This document shows, piece after piece, positions 56,236 through 64,000 of a stretch of 64,000 nt of DNA. The notes under the pieces were generated by a model that was not told where the DNA came from, searched no databases, and worked only from the letters and a program-made list of their open reading frames with translations. The stretch covers positions 54,299 to 118,298 of the forward strand of contig NZ_JACSPR010000009.1 in assembly GCF_014837045.1 (NCBI RefSeq), given 5' to 3'. A program made the position numbers and the translations under genes. Origin of the DNA: Corynebacterium gallinarum. GTDB lineage: Bacteria > Actinomycetota > Actinomycetes > Mycobacteriales > Mycobacteriaceae. Every line of letters begins with the position of its first letter. Position 1 is the stretch's first letter.

Positions 56236-57351
56236 ATGTCACTTGCTCATCCTGAACAGAAGAAAATTGCAATCACGGGCGCAAACGGATTTTTGGGTTT
56301 CCATGTTCGTGCAGCGATGCAGGAATATGGCGGCAACGCAGTCTGTATCCCATTAGGAGATTCCTTCAGTCTAACGAATGCGGAAAAAGCACTTGAAGGA
56401 GCGACTCAACTGATTCATCTTGCTGGTGTAAACCGCGGTACGGATCAGGAAGTCTCTGATGGAAATCTATTGTTTGCGAAGCAGCTTTCCACGGCTTTGA
56501 AGACTGTTGAAAATCCTCCAGCTGAGATCGTTTATGCAAACAGCATCCAGGCAGGTAATGGAAGCGTATACGGTTTAGCCAAGGAGCAAGCTGGTGTGTT
56601 CCTTGAAGACGTAGCGAATGGGATTGAATCAACATTCAAGAATATTGAGCTTCCAAATCTTTTTGGAGAGTTCGGACGTCCATTTTATAACTCTGTAGTG
56701 GCAACTTTTTCTCATCAGATTGCTAATGGCGAGCGTCCGGAGGTCAAACAGGATAAAGAACTAACCCTACTTCATGCTCAGGACGCTGCTGATGTTCTTC
56801 TGGGGGTTGTTGAAGTTTCTGAGATGGGTTCTCACTGCGAACTTGTGACTGTTACAGAAATAAAGCGCTTATTGGAAGAATTCAAAGAATTCTATTCAGC
56901 TGGTGAGTTCCCGGATATTTCAACAACTTTCCGTCGAAATCTTTTCAATACTTATCGATCCTATGTATTCCCAGCGCAGGCGCCGATTTTGATCACTCGT
57001 CATGCTGATGATCGTGGATCATTTTTCGAGATTGTTCGATCGAATGGTGGTACTGGTCAAACCTCTTTTTCGACCACCGTGCCCGGGGTCACCAGGGGAG
57101 ATCACTTCCATCGGAGGAAAGTTGAACGCTTCACTGTGCTTTCCGGAGAGGCGGAGATTTCACTGCGTAAGATTTTTACTGATGAAGTATTTACTTATAA
57201 AGTTTCTGGTGAAGCTCCATTGAGTATTGATATGCCTACTTTCTATACCCACAAGATTGAGAATATCGGGGGTCAAACCCTGTATACGGCATTTTGGACG
57301 AACGATATCTTCGATCCAACAAACCCAGATACGATTGTAGAGGCGGTTTAA
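56236..57351 (+). CDS. capF: UDP-L-FucNAc pathway reductase with cupin domain (CapF/FnlB)
   Basis: 371 aa. The N-terminal SDR domain has T-G-A-N-G-F-L-G and the Y-x3-K set (Y-G-L-A-K, about 112-116). The C-terminal cupin (about 245-371) has G-D-H-F-H-R-R-K with the zinc-ligand His pair. This two-domain layout is diagnostic of CapF, which epimerises C3 and reduces C4. Stop overlaps the ATG of capG (TAATG). Confidence 0.93.
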   Translation: MSLAHPEQKKIAITGANGFLGFHVRAAMQEYGGNAVCIPLGDSFSLTNAEKALEGATQLIHLAGVNRGTDQEVSDGNLLFAKQLSTALKTVENPPAEIVYANSIQAGNGSVYGLAKEQAGVFLEDVANGIESTFKNIELPNLFGEFGRPFYNSVVATFSHQIANGERPEVKQDKELTLLHAQDAADVLLGVVEVSEMGSHCELVTVTEIKRLLEEFKEFYSAGEFPDISTTFRRNLFNTYRSYVFPAQAPILITRHADDRGSFFEIVRSNGGTGQTSFSTTVPGVTRGDHFHRRKVERFTVLSGEAEISLRKIFTDEVFTYKVSGEAPLSIDMPTFYTHKIENIGGQTLYTAFWTNDIFDPTNPDTIVEAV

Positions 57352-58484
57352 TGTCCAATAAACTTAAAGTAATGACGGTCGTAGGTACTCGGCCTGAAAT
57401 CATACGGTTGGCTTGTGTTATGAAACGACTCGATGAGTACACAGATCATGTTCTTGTGCACACCGGTCAGAATTACGACTACTCCTTGAACCAGGTGTTC
57501 TTTGATGATCTGGGACTGCGAGCGCCAGACCATTTCCTTGGAGTGAATACCTCAAGTCTGGGAGCATTACTCGGTGATGTGATGCGGGGTACCGAGAGGG
57601 TAATTCTTGAAGAGAGACCTGACGCGATGGTCGTACTGGGGGATACTAACAGTTGCATTTCGGCAGTTATAGGTAAAAGGCTGAAAGTCCCAGTATTTCA
57701 TCTAGAAGCAGGTAATCGCTCCTTTGATGCCAATGTACCGGAAGAAATTAATCGACATTTAGTAGACCATGTGAGCGATTACAATCTTGCATATACGGAG
57801 CACTCCCGTAGGAATCTGTTGGCTGAAGGTCTTAGGCCTCAGGATGTAACCGTGATCGGTTCCCCAATGTACGAAGTACTTAACACGTACCGCACTCAGA
57901 TTGACGCTTCGGATGTCCTTGAGCGTTTAGGTCTTGAAGAAAATGGTTACTTGCTGGCGAGTATTCACCGCGAAGAGAATGTTGATCAAAAGGATCGTCT
58001 CGATAGAGTTTTTAACTCTTTGAATGCGATAGCTGAAGATCAGGGTGTTCCATTGTTAGTATCTACTCACCCTCGAACTCGTAAGAGGATCGGACAGTTT
58101 GACTTATCTCCAGCGAGTAATATCCGTCTTCATGAGCCCCTTGGGTTCCATGATTACAACAAGTTGCAAATCTCAGCACGCTGTGTGATTTCTGATTCGG
58201 GGACGATTGCAGAAGAGTCCTCAATGCTGCAGTTCCCTGCAGTCACCTTGCGAGACGCAATTGAACGCCCCGAAGCTGTAGACACCGGAGCAATCATTGT
58301 TACCGGTCTCAGACCAGATGACGTAGTGGATTCAGTCAATATCGCGATTGGGCAATTTGAGGCTGATGGTCCGCCGGTTGTGCCTAATGATTACAAAATT
58401 GAAGACACATCTCGCCGTGTCCTAAACTTTATACGTTCTCATGCAACCACACATCACATGAGAAAGGGAATACGTATAGTATAA
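57351..58484 (+). CDS. capG: UDP-GlcNAc-type 2-epimerase (CapG/FnlC)
   Basis: 377 aa from ATG 57351, overlapping the capF stop; a longer frame start at 57294 lies inside capF. G-T-R-P-E-I-I-R-L, H-T-G-Q-N, L-E-A-G-N-R-S and the S-D-S-G-T-I-A-E-E motif define the WecB/MnaA fold. With CapE and CapF it completes UDP-L-FucNAc. Confidence 0.93.
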   Translation: MSNKLKVMTVVGTRPEIIRLACVMKRLDEYTDHVLVHTGQNYDYSLNQVFFDDLGLRAPDHFLGVNTSSLGALLGDVMRGTERVILEERPDAMVVLGDTNSCISAVIGKRLKVPVFHLEAGNRSFDANVPEEINRHLVDHVSDYNLAYTEHSRRNLLAEGLRPQDVTVIGSPMYEVLNTYRTQIDASDVLERLGLEENGYLLASIHREENVDQKDRLDRVFNSLNAIAEDQGVPLLVSTHPRTRKRIGQFDLSPASNIRLHEPLGFHDYNKLQISARCVISDSGTIAEESSMLQFPAVTLRDAIERPEAVDTGAIIVTGLRPDDVVDSVNIAIGQFEADGPPVVPNDYKIEDTSRRVLNFIRSHATTHHMRKGIRIV

Positions 58485-58886
58485 TAATATTTTTCGAAGA
58501 ATGAGAAAGTAGTAAGACTTACATAATCCTGAGTTTGAGACTTTCGCCGGCATATTGGTTTGAGGTCAAATATCGTAAGACACTACTAATAAGCGGTTAG
58601 TTTATTCCGTGCAAGCGTATTATCCAGAAGACATGGTTACCATAGAAAACGATGCCTGAATAACTGTCTATGACTTGTGGATGCTTTCATTGTTAGCCTG
58701 AGTAAATTAATTTATGCTAAGTCTTGGCTAATTTTTGATTTCGCTGCCCCTATCTCCATTACTCTGGCTTTAAGCTTGTAATTGCAGCCACCTCAATTGA
58801 AACACTAAGCCTTAGAAAGATTGCTCGCCGACAGTAATGATAATTTTTAGGCGGCACAGACCAGACAGTGGAGTCAGGTATTTAAA
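58485..58886. other. 402-nt AT-rich gap in the polysaccharide locus
   Basis: No open frame of useful size, no repeat I can define and no hairpin with a T-run are visible. It may carry a promoter for the Wzy gene or the remains of a lost gene. Confidence 0.5.
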
Positions 58887-60401
58887 ATGCATGAAGTAAA
58901 AAATTCGGAAAAGTTTACGCCGGTAGTGTGGCTTCTTCGAATAATAATAATATTGGTGTTTGTGATCAGCCTCCAAGTTGATCCTGGCGGCACCACTCCG
59001 CTGCTGGTTCTCTTTTCCTATTTCTTATTAGATCTTACAACGGTGGTAATCAAACCATTCAAAAACTTCGGCTACATCGTGTTTTTGCTTATGTTCAATT
59101 TTTTCCTCTTAAATTCTCTGTTAGTAAGTCTTTTTAAAGAAGAGGGAAATCTACTCGAGGCATTCTCTTTAACTACGCGAACGCATGTTTTAGTTTGCCT
59201 ATTCACAAGTTTGGTTGCAGTAGATATTGGTTATGCGGTAAAGTTCAAGTCTTTGGATGTGTCCCGCGATAGTTTTACTGGTGGGAATTCAACAGATTTT
59301 CGATGGAATTCAGTGCGGAAAATCTCTTGGGTCCTTTTCTGCGCCTCCGGGGTACTTCATTTATTTTCACAGTTACACAAGTCACTCCATGTAGCTAATA
59401 ATGGATATCTATCCTATTATTCTTCTTACGCTGCCCCAATTCCCTTTATTTTTGGATTTGCGGCTACCGCGTTTACATTTTCTTTTGCTTTATACTTGGC
59501 TTCGAAACCTTCGCGACGACATGTATATAAAGCTTCGATTATCTACATTGGTTTACAGCTTCTTGCGCTAGGTTACGGGCAACGAAATCCTGGTATGATC
59601 GCTGTGCTCATTGTATTATTTTACCTATCAATTAGAGAGGTAGGTTCTAATCGGAAGGGCGAGTGGTTCCCGAAGCGGCTGGTCGTAGGAATTATGGTTG
59701 CACTGCCATTCGTTCTAAGCTTTTTATATGTAGTTAGCTATCAACGACAGGGGGAGGAAGTTCAATCGGGCTCAGTACTGGAAGGGTCTGTAGCACTGCT
59801 TGAGCAACAGGGCGGTAGCATTAGGGTTATCGCGCAAGGATTCGAATATAGGGAAACCCTATCGCAATATGGTTTTTATGTATTCGCTCCACTTATTGAC
59901 GCAGTTACTACGAACCCAATTTATCGAATTTTTGTTGAAGAAACGAATGCCCCAAGAAGCTCTGAGAGCGCTCTAAACTCCGGCCATTTCGATCTAATCT
60001 TAACGTATATAGTATCACCTATTACGTTTGCCTCTGGCGGGGGGCTGGGATCGTCTTACATAGCGGAGCTTTATCAAGATTTTGGATACATTGGTGTCAT
60101 TCTGGGGTCGGTACTGTTCGGTATAATTTTGTCCTATACTCGTACTCGCTCGGTTTTTTACCACCGAGTTCCTTTATTGCTTGCGCTTATGGTTTTGCCT
60201 GCAATTTGGTATTCCCCGAGGGCGTCATTTTTTACTTTTTTTTACGACCTTGCGAACGCAAGCGTTTTATTAGTACTAGGTATAGTACTTGTGCATATTG
60301 GTGTTGCTAAACGGTCACGATTTTCTCCCTTAAGGATTAAGAGCAATCGATCGCGGGAGCTTGCGAATTCATCGAGGGGGTATCCGAAAATTTATAACTA
60401 G
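58887..60401 (+). CDS. O-antigen/polysaccharide polymerase (Wzy-like)
   Basis: 504 aa, about twelve predicted helices with a large outside loop at about 275-375, the layout of Wzy polymerases. The family has no strong motif; the order within a Wzx/Wzy locus and the AT-rich composition support it. It would link repeat units on the outer face of the membrane under Wzz control. Confidence 0.8.
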   Translation: MHEVKNSEKFTPVVWLLRIIIILVFVISLQVDPGGTTPLLVLFSYFLLDLTTVVIKPFKNFGYIVFLLMFNFFLLNSLLVSLFKEEGNLLEAFSLTTRTHVLVCLFTSLVAVDIGYAVKFKSLDVSRDSFTGGNSTDFRWNSVRKISWVLFCASGVLHLFSQLHKSLHVANNGYLSYYSSYAAPIPFIFGFAATAFTFSFALYLASKPSRRHVYKASIIYIGLQLLALGYGQRNPGMIAVLIVLFYLSIREVGSNRKGEWFPKRLVVGIMVALPFVLSFLYVVSYQRQGEEVQSGSVLEGSVALLEQQGGSIRVIAQGFEYRETLSQYGFYVFAPLIDAVTTNPIYRIFVEETNAPRSSESALNSGHFDLILTYIVSPITFASGGGLGSSYIAELYQDFGYIGVILGSVLFGIILSYTRTRSVFYHRVPLLLALMVLPAIWYSPRASFFTFFYDLANASVLLVLGIVLVHIGVAKRSRFSPLRIKSNRSRELANSSRGYPKIYN

Positions 60402-60601
60402 TTAATTTTAACAGTATCTTACTGGCTTTATTTTTCTACTGATGACTTTGTAGCGATGTGGTTTAACCGCCCAGTCCGCTAATCCAGGTGAAATCTACTG
60501 CGCATAGAAGACAAGGTCCATTAAACTAGATGGGCAGAATCCGACAGGATAATAAACCAAATTATTACTAGCAATTAATGTCATAGAGTTTAAAGGAAAA
60601 A

Positions 60602-61723
60602 ATGAAGACTCTTTTTTACTATTTCGCTTTTCCTCATTATAGACGAGAGATCCTTGAGGAACTTAATGCGCAGTCCGACGGCGCATCCGTATTTGCGTCA
60701 GGCAAAGAAGCTAAAGCCAATATTAAAGTGCTAACTTCGAGTGAACTTAATTTCATTACTGATCTTAAAACAACAAAATTGGGACCGTTTACGTGGCAGC
60801 ATAATATCCTAAAACGAGCCCTGTCGAGCGAATTCGATTCTGTGGTGCTAGGCCCTGCTACAACGTCGATACCTACTCTTTTAATAGTATTCGGTCGACG
60901 GATTTCTGGTCAGAGAACTTATCTTTGGGGACAGAATGGTCGCGTTGGCGAACGAGGTATAAAGCGTTATATTCAAGAAGTTCTCAATAGATCTGTTTCA
61001 GGCTTACTAGTTTATGGTAATTCAGAAGCAGCTGCTGCTGGGGAACTTGGCACAAATGCGAAAAAAATTCATATCGTAAACAATGCCACTCACAGTAACG
61101 ACTCATTCTTGACAGAACAGTTCAGTGAAGACGCATTTCTGAGATTAAAGCAACGAACACGGGAAGCAGCCGAGTCGGGAAAGATGACACTGACGTATGT
61201 CGGCAGGCTTAACAAAAGCAAGAAAATTGATACTTTACTCGTAGCGGCTAGAGAGTTGCATGAACAATTTCCAAATTTAATAGTCCAGATCATAGGTGGC
61301 GGGGATGCTGAATCTGATCTGAAGGAGCAGTTTAATGAACCCTACTTCCAGTTTCTTGGGTGGATCTACGAACAAGAGGAGTTGTATAGTGTCATTAAGC
61401 AGTCTACGTTGATGGTATCTCCATTTCATCAAGGACTAATGGCCATAGACTCTTTGAGAATGGGAGTTCCCGTACTGGTTCCGGATAATCCACATAACGG
61501 ATCCGAAGTGGAAGCACTTACTGAACACGTTAACTCCCTGAGGTTTACTCCCGGAAGCAGTTCTGCTATTTCCTCAGCCGTAAGAAATTGGATTGAGATC
61601 GCTCCAACAATAAGCGGGGAAGATTATAAAAACGCCCGAATTTCGGCGCTTGAAGTTTGGAGTCCGAAAACGGTAGCTTCGAAGATCCTTGAAGTGGTGC
61701 AATCAGATGTTAGAGATGCATAA
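60602..61723 (+). CDS. Glycosyltransferase family 4
   Basis: 373 aa. GT-B fold by pattern: the linker and donor domain start near L-T-Y-V-G-R-L-N-K-S-K-K (about 200), then I-I-G-G-G-D-A, F-L-G-W-I-Y-E and P-F-H-Q-G-L-M-A (E-x7-E-like). A ribosome site AAAGGA lies 5 nt upstream. It probably adds one sugar of the repeat unit; donor unknown. Strongly AT-rich, like the Wzy gene. It follows a 200-nt gap in which I see no other gene. Confidence 0.85.
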   Translation: MKTLFYYFAFPHYRREILEELNAQSDGASVFASGKEAKANIKVLTSSELNFITDLKTTKLGPFTWQHNILKRALSSEFDSVVLGPATTSIPTLLIVFGRRISGQRTYLWGQNGRVGERGIKRYIQEVLNRSVSGLLVYGNSEAAAAGELGTNAKKIHIVNNATHSNDSFLTEQFSEDAFLRLKQRTREAAESGKMTLTYVGRLNKSKKIDTLLVAARELHEQFPNLIVQIIGGGDAESDLKEQFNEPYFQFLGWIYEQEELYSVIKQSTLMVSPFHQGLMAIDSLRMGVPVLVPDNPHNGSEVEALTEHVNSLRFTPGSSSAISSAVRNWIEIAPTISGEDYKNARISALEVWSPKTVASKILEVVQSDVRDA

Positions 61724-61800
61724 TTGGTAGCAGTGATCTTATAATTGGGGCGGTCCTATATTTTATGAAAGACGGGGTCTGTGTTCAGAAGGCTACTTGG

Positions 61801-63012
61801 GAGGTCAGGCCCACACCTTAGAGGAGCGTGTCAAGTTTTTGTGTGTGGGGCTTCCGGATTTAAAAGTTAAAGGTAAACCTCGAAGCGGTCTGGGAACGCC
61901 ACAGACATCTGGTTGATCGCCTGCTTCCAGTTCGTCACCTTCGTCCCCTCGATCAGCCTGCCGCTGGTCGCTGCGGAGCGTTTGCCCTGCTTGGCACGTT
62001 TCGCAGCCCGCTTGTCCTCGATGTTGCAGATCATCAACCACAACGTCTTGATCGCTGAGTCATCATTGGTGAACTGCACTCGATTCCGGGTGGCTTTGCG
62101 CAGCTCATTGTTCATCGATTCGATTGAGTTCGTTGTATAGATCACCTTCCGGGCCATCGGTGGGAACTACAGAAACGGGATGAACCGATCCCACGCATCA
62201 CGCCAGACCTTCGCTGATTGCGGGTACTTCACCCCCAGTTCAGAGACCTCAAACTCCTCCAACGCCGCGCGTGCGGTGTCCTCGGTCGGGGCGGTGTAGA
62301 TCTTCCTCAACTGCGCCGACACGGCCTTGCGATCCCCGTAGGCCACCCACCGGTTCGCCGCCCGGATCAGGTGCACGACACAGGTTAAGGACCATGGAAT
62401 CAGGCCAGGTTGCCTCCACTGCCTGCGGCAGGCCCTTGAGCCCATCGCAGCACACGATGAACACGTCCTGGACTCCGCGCGTAGCCAGGTTGGCGCACAC
62501 ATGGGCCCAGAATGATGCTCCTTCTTCCTTCGCCAACCAGATCCCCAGGATGTGCTTGATCCCGTCCATATCCACCCCAATGGCCAGGTGAGGGCGGATT
62601 TGTTGACCACCCGGCCCCCGTCACGGACTTTGATGCGTAGTGCATCGAGGAAGATCACCGGTGAGAGACTCATCCAGCTGGCGGTTTTGCCAGATCATCA
62701 CCTCATCCAAAACGGCATCGGTGATCGCGGAGATCGTCTCATGGGAAATATCGACACCCATGGAGGTGATCATGTGGTGTTGGATATCGCGTACGGTCAT
62801 GCCCCCGGCATAGAGGCTGATGATCATGTCATCAACGTCGGTGAGCCGACGTGATCCTTTGGGCACCATCGTGGGCAGGAAAGAGCCGTTGCGGTCCCTG
62901 GGGACGGTGACGTCGACGGGACCGTAGTTGGAATCCACGCGTTTGGGGTAGTACCCGTTGCGGTGATTTCCCTGGCCAGCGGCTGTTTTCCCGGTGGAGT
63001 CCATTAGCGTGG
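61801..63012 (-). mobile_element. Remnant of an IS256-family element
   Basis: The pseudogene above plus its 3' flank (GTGTCAAGTTTTTGTGTG near 61828-61845, resembling an IS end). The 5' end is cut by the neighbouring element. The exact inverted repeat was not established. Confidence 0.7.
61867..63012 (-). pseudogene. Broken IS256-family transposase
   Basis: Four minus-strand pieces, read together, form most of an IS256 transposase. The N-terminal piece has G-P-V-D-V-T-V-P-R-D-R and T-V-R-D-I-Q, then F-L-D-A-L-R-I-K-V (first Asp), V-C-C-D-G-L-K-G (second Asp), and the C-terminal I-E-S-M-N-N-E-L-R (Glu). Frames change near 62660, 62590 and 62390. A TAG at 62167-62169 replaces the Glu expected before F-P-P-M-A-R-K. 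The N-terminal region upstream of M-D-S-T-G-K is missing where the next element begins. It cannot make a working enzyme. Confidence 0.88.
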
Positions 63013-64000
63013 TGTATCTGTAACTGCCGGTGACGACCCTATGAACACATGAGGCGACCACCGCAGGTACCTTTCGACTCAACTCTCACATATCCTCGAA
63101 AGGACAACCCACGATGGCCGCTGGCCCTTATTCTATCGACCCCACCACCTACCTTGACGAATTGCTCGCCCAGGCATCCCCTGATCTCATGCGAGAGATG
63201 CTCCAAGGTTTCATCAACCAGATCCTGTCCACCCAGGCTGACCAGGTGTGCGGCGCTGACTATGCGACTGTCAGTGAGTCCCGCACCAATGTCCGCAATG
63301 GGTACCGTCACAGGGATTTCGACACCCGGGTCGGCACCGTGGATGTCGCGGTCCCGAAACTACGCACCGGATCCTTCTTCCCCGACTGGCTGTTGGAACG
63401 TCGCACCCGGGCCGAACGGGCCCTGACCACCGTGATCGCCACCTGCTACCTCAAGGGTGTGTCCACCAGGAGGATGAACGACCTGGTCGCCACCCTAGGC
63501 ATCAACAACCTATCGAAATCCCAGGTATCCGACATGGCCAAAGACCTCGACGTCATGGTCGAAGACTTCCGCACCCGCCCCCTTGATACCGGCCCCTACC
63601 TCTACGTTTCCTGCGATGCACTCACGATGAAGGTCCGCGAAGGAGGACGGGTGGTGAAAACCTCCGTCCTACTGGCCACTGGAGTGAATTCGGAAGGATA
63701 TCGGGAGTTGTTGGGTATGCAAGTCGCCACAGCCGAGTCCGTGGCATCGTGGACTGGGTTCTTCCGGGACCTCAAAGCCCGCGGGCTCAACGAGGTCTAT
63801 TTGGTCACCAGTGATGCCCACCTGGGAATTCAGCACGCCATCGGTGAGGTCCTGCCGAATGCCTCCTGGCAACGGTGTCGCACGCACTTTTCCAAGAACT
63901 TGTACGGGATGGTATCGAAAACGCAATGGCCAACGTTATCGGCGATGTTCCACACCATCTTCCAGCAGCCGGATGCACAATCGGTGTGGGGTCAGGCCCG
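63013..64000 (+). mobile_element. Second IS256-family element (partial), inserted in the first
   Basis: The transposase frame starts at 63114, about 100 nt after the point where homology with the older transposase stops. Its right end lies outside the window. The left inverted repeat must be in about 63010-63060 (near GTAACTGCCGGTGACGACCC), but I cannot define it without the other end. Confidence 0.7.
63114..64000 (+). CDS. IS256-family transposase (partial, C-terminus outside the window)
   Basis: At least 295 residues, uninterrupted. AAAGGA precedes the ATG by 9 nt. The pattern R-N-G-Y-R-H-R-D-F, V-G-T-V-D-V-A-V-P-K-L-R, then S-C-D-A-L-T-M-K-V (first Asp) and V-T-S-D-A-H-L-G (second Asp) is IS256-type DDE; the Glu is beyond the edge. 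It is only distantly similar to the adjacent pseudogene, so the two are different subfamilies. Confidence 0.9.
   Translation, partial: MAAGPYSIDPTTYLDELLAQASPDLMREMLQGFINQILSTQADQVCGADYATVSESRTNVRNGYRHRDFDTRVGTVDVAVPKLRTGSFFPDWLLERRTRAERALTTVIATCYLKGVSTRRMNDLVATLGINNLSKSQVSDMAKDLDVMVEDFRTRPLDTGPYLYVSCDALTMKVREGGRVVKTSVLLATGVNSEGYRELLGMQVATAESVASWTGFFRDLKARGLNEVYLVTSDAHLGIQHAIGEVLPNASWQRCRTHFSKNLYGMVSKTQWPTLSAMFHTIFQQPDAQSVWGQA

Overview
The window reads as a chromosomal segment of a Corynebacterium from the C. glutamicum / C. efficiens group. The signs are a corynomycolyltransferase, a mycothiol-type formaldehyde dehydrogenase with its metallo-beta-lactamase partner, a fused RmlC-RmlD enzyme, a ushA-type nucleotidase and a Wzz/tyrosine-kinase plus LMW-phosphatase pair in an order I remember from C. 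glutamicum. That species assignment is from memory and was not searched. Most of the window is GC-rich. From about 49.75 kb to 61.7 kb it is clearly AT-richer.

Layout. 0-2.8 kb (minus strand): a sulfane-sulfur operon (MBL-rhodanese, rhodanese-DUF2892, TauE exporter). 2.8-3.3 kb: its promoter/operator and a 245-bp repeat. 3.3-11.3 kb: DUF559-like protein, RluA pseudouridine synthase, GH3 hydrolase, formaldehyde dehydrogenase/MBL pair, MFS transporter and sugar epimerase. 11.3-11.9 kb: two more copies of the 245-bp repeat. 11.9-23.2 kb: two GT2 glycosyltransferases, DUF2304 protein, ushA, adhC, a second sulfur operon (46-aa zinc-ribbon-like protein plus CoA-disulfide-reductase/rhodanese), an SdpI-like protein and the rmlB-rmlCD-rmlA operon.

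23.6-38.2 kb is the most unusual part. It is an island encoding a GrpE-like protein, a short Hsp70, a 914-aa FN3-type protein, three different P-loop GTPases (two with zinc ribbons, one of these membrane-anchored), an 805-aa protein resembling GTPase-associated protein 1, two small membrane proteins, a PspC-domain protein and a small partner of the last GTPase. A TspO-like membrane gene splits the island. The set matches the 'double-GTPase' systems predicted by comparative genomics to be conflict or signalling systems. I know of no experimental function for it.

38.2-44.5 kb: Wzx-like membrane protein, M1 aminopeptidase, prolyl oligopeptidase, a small monooxygenase-like protein and cmt1. 44.9-61.7 kb: a Wzx/Wzy-type surface-polysaccharide locus. 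It holds Wzz-BY-kinase, LMW-PTP, a membrane BNR-like protein, CapD, aminotransferase, ATP-grasp enzyme, a phosphoglycosyltransferase-GNAT fusion, a PLP enzyme, glycosyltransferases, CapE/CapF/CapG for UDP-L-FucNAc, and a Wzy polymerase. From the aminotransferase onward the AT-rich composition suggests an exchangeable serotype cassette. 61.8-64 kb: a broken IS256-family transposase with a second, apparently intact IS256-family element inserted into its 5' part and running off the window.

Two regulatory themes recur. Both sulfur operons carry the same 7-2-7 palindrome (ATACCCC/GGGGTAT) between -35 and -10, as expected for a CsoR/CstR-type repressor. Six genes have a TANNNT-like hexamer ending exactly 7 nt before the ATG, which suggests leaderless transcription.
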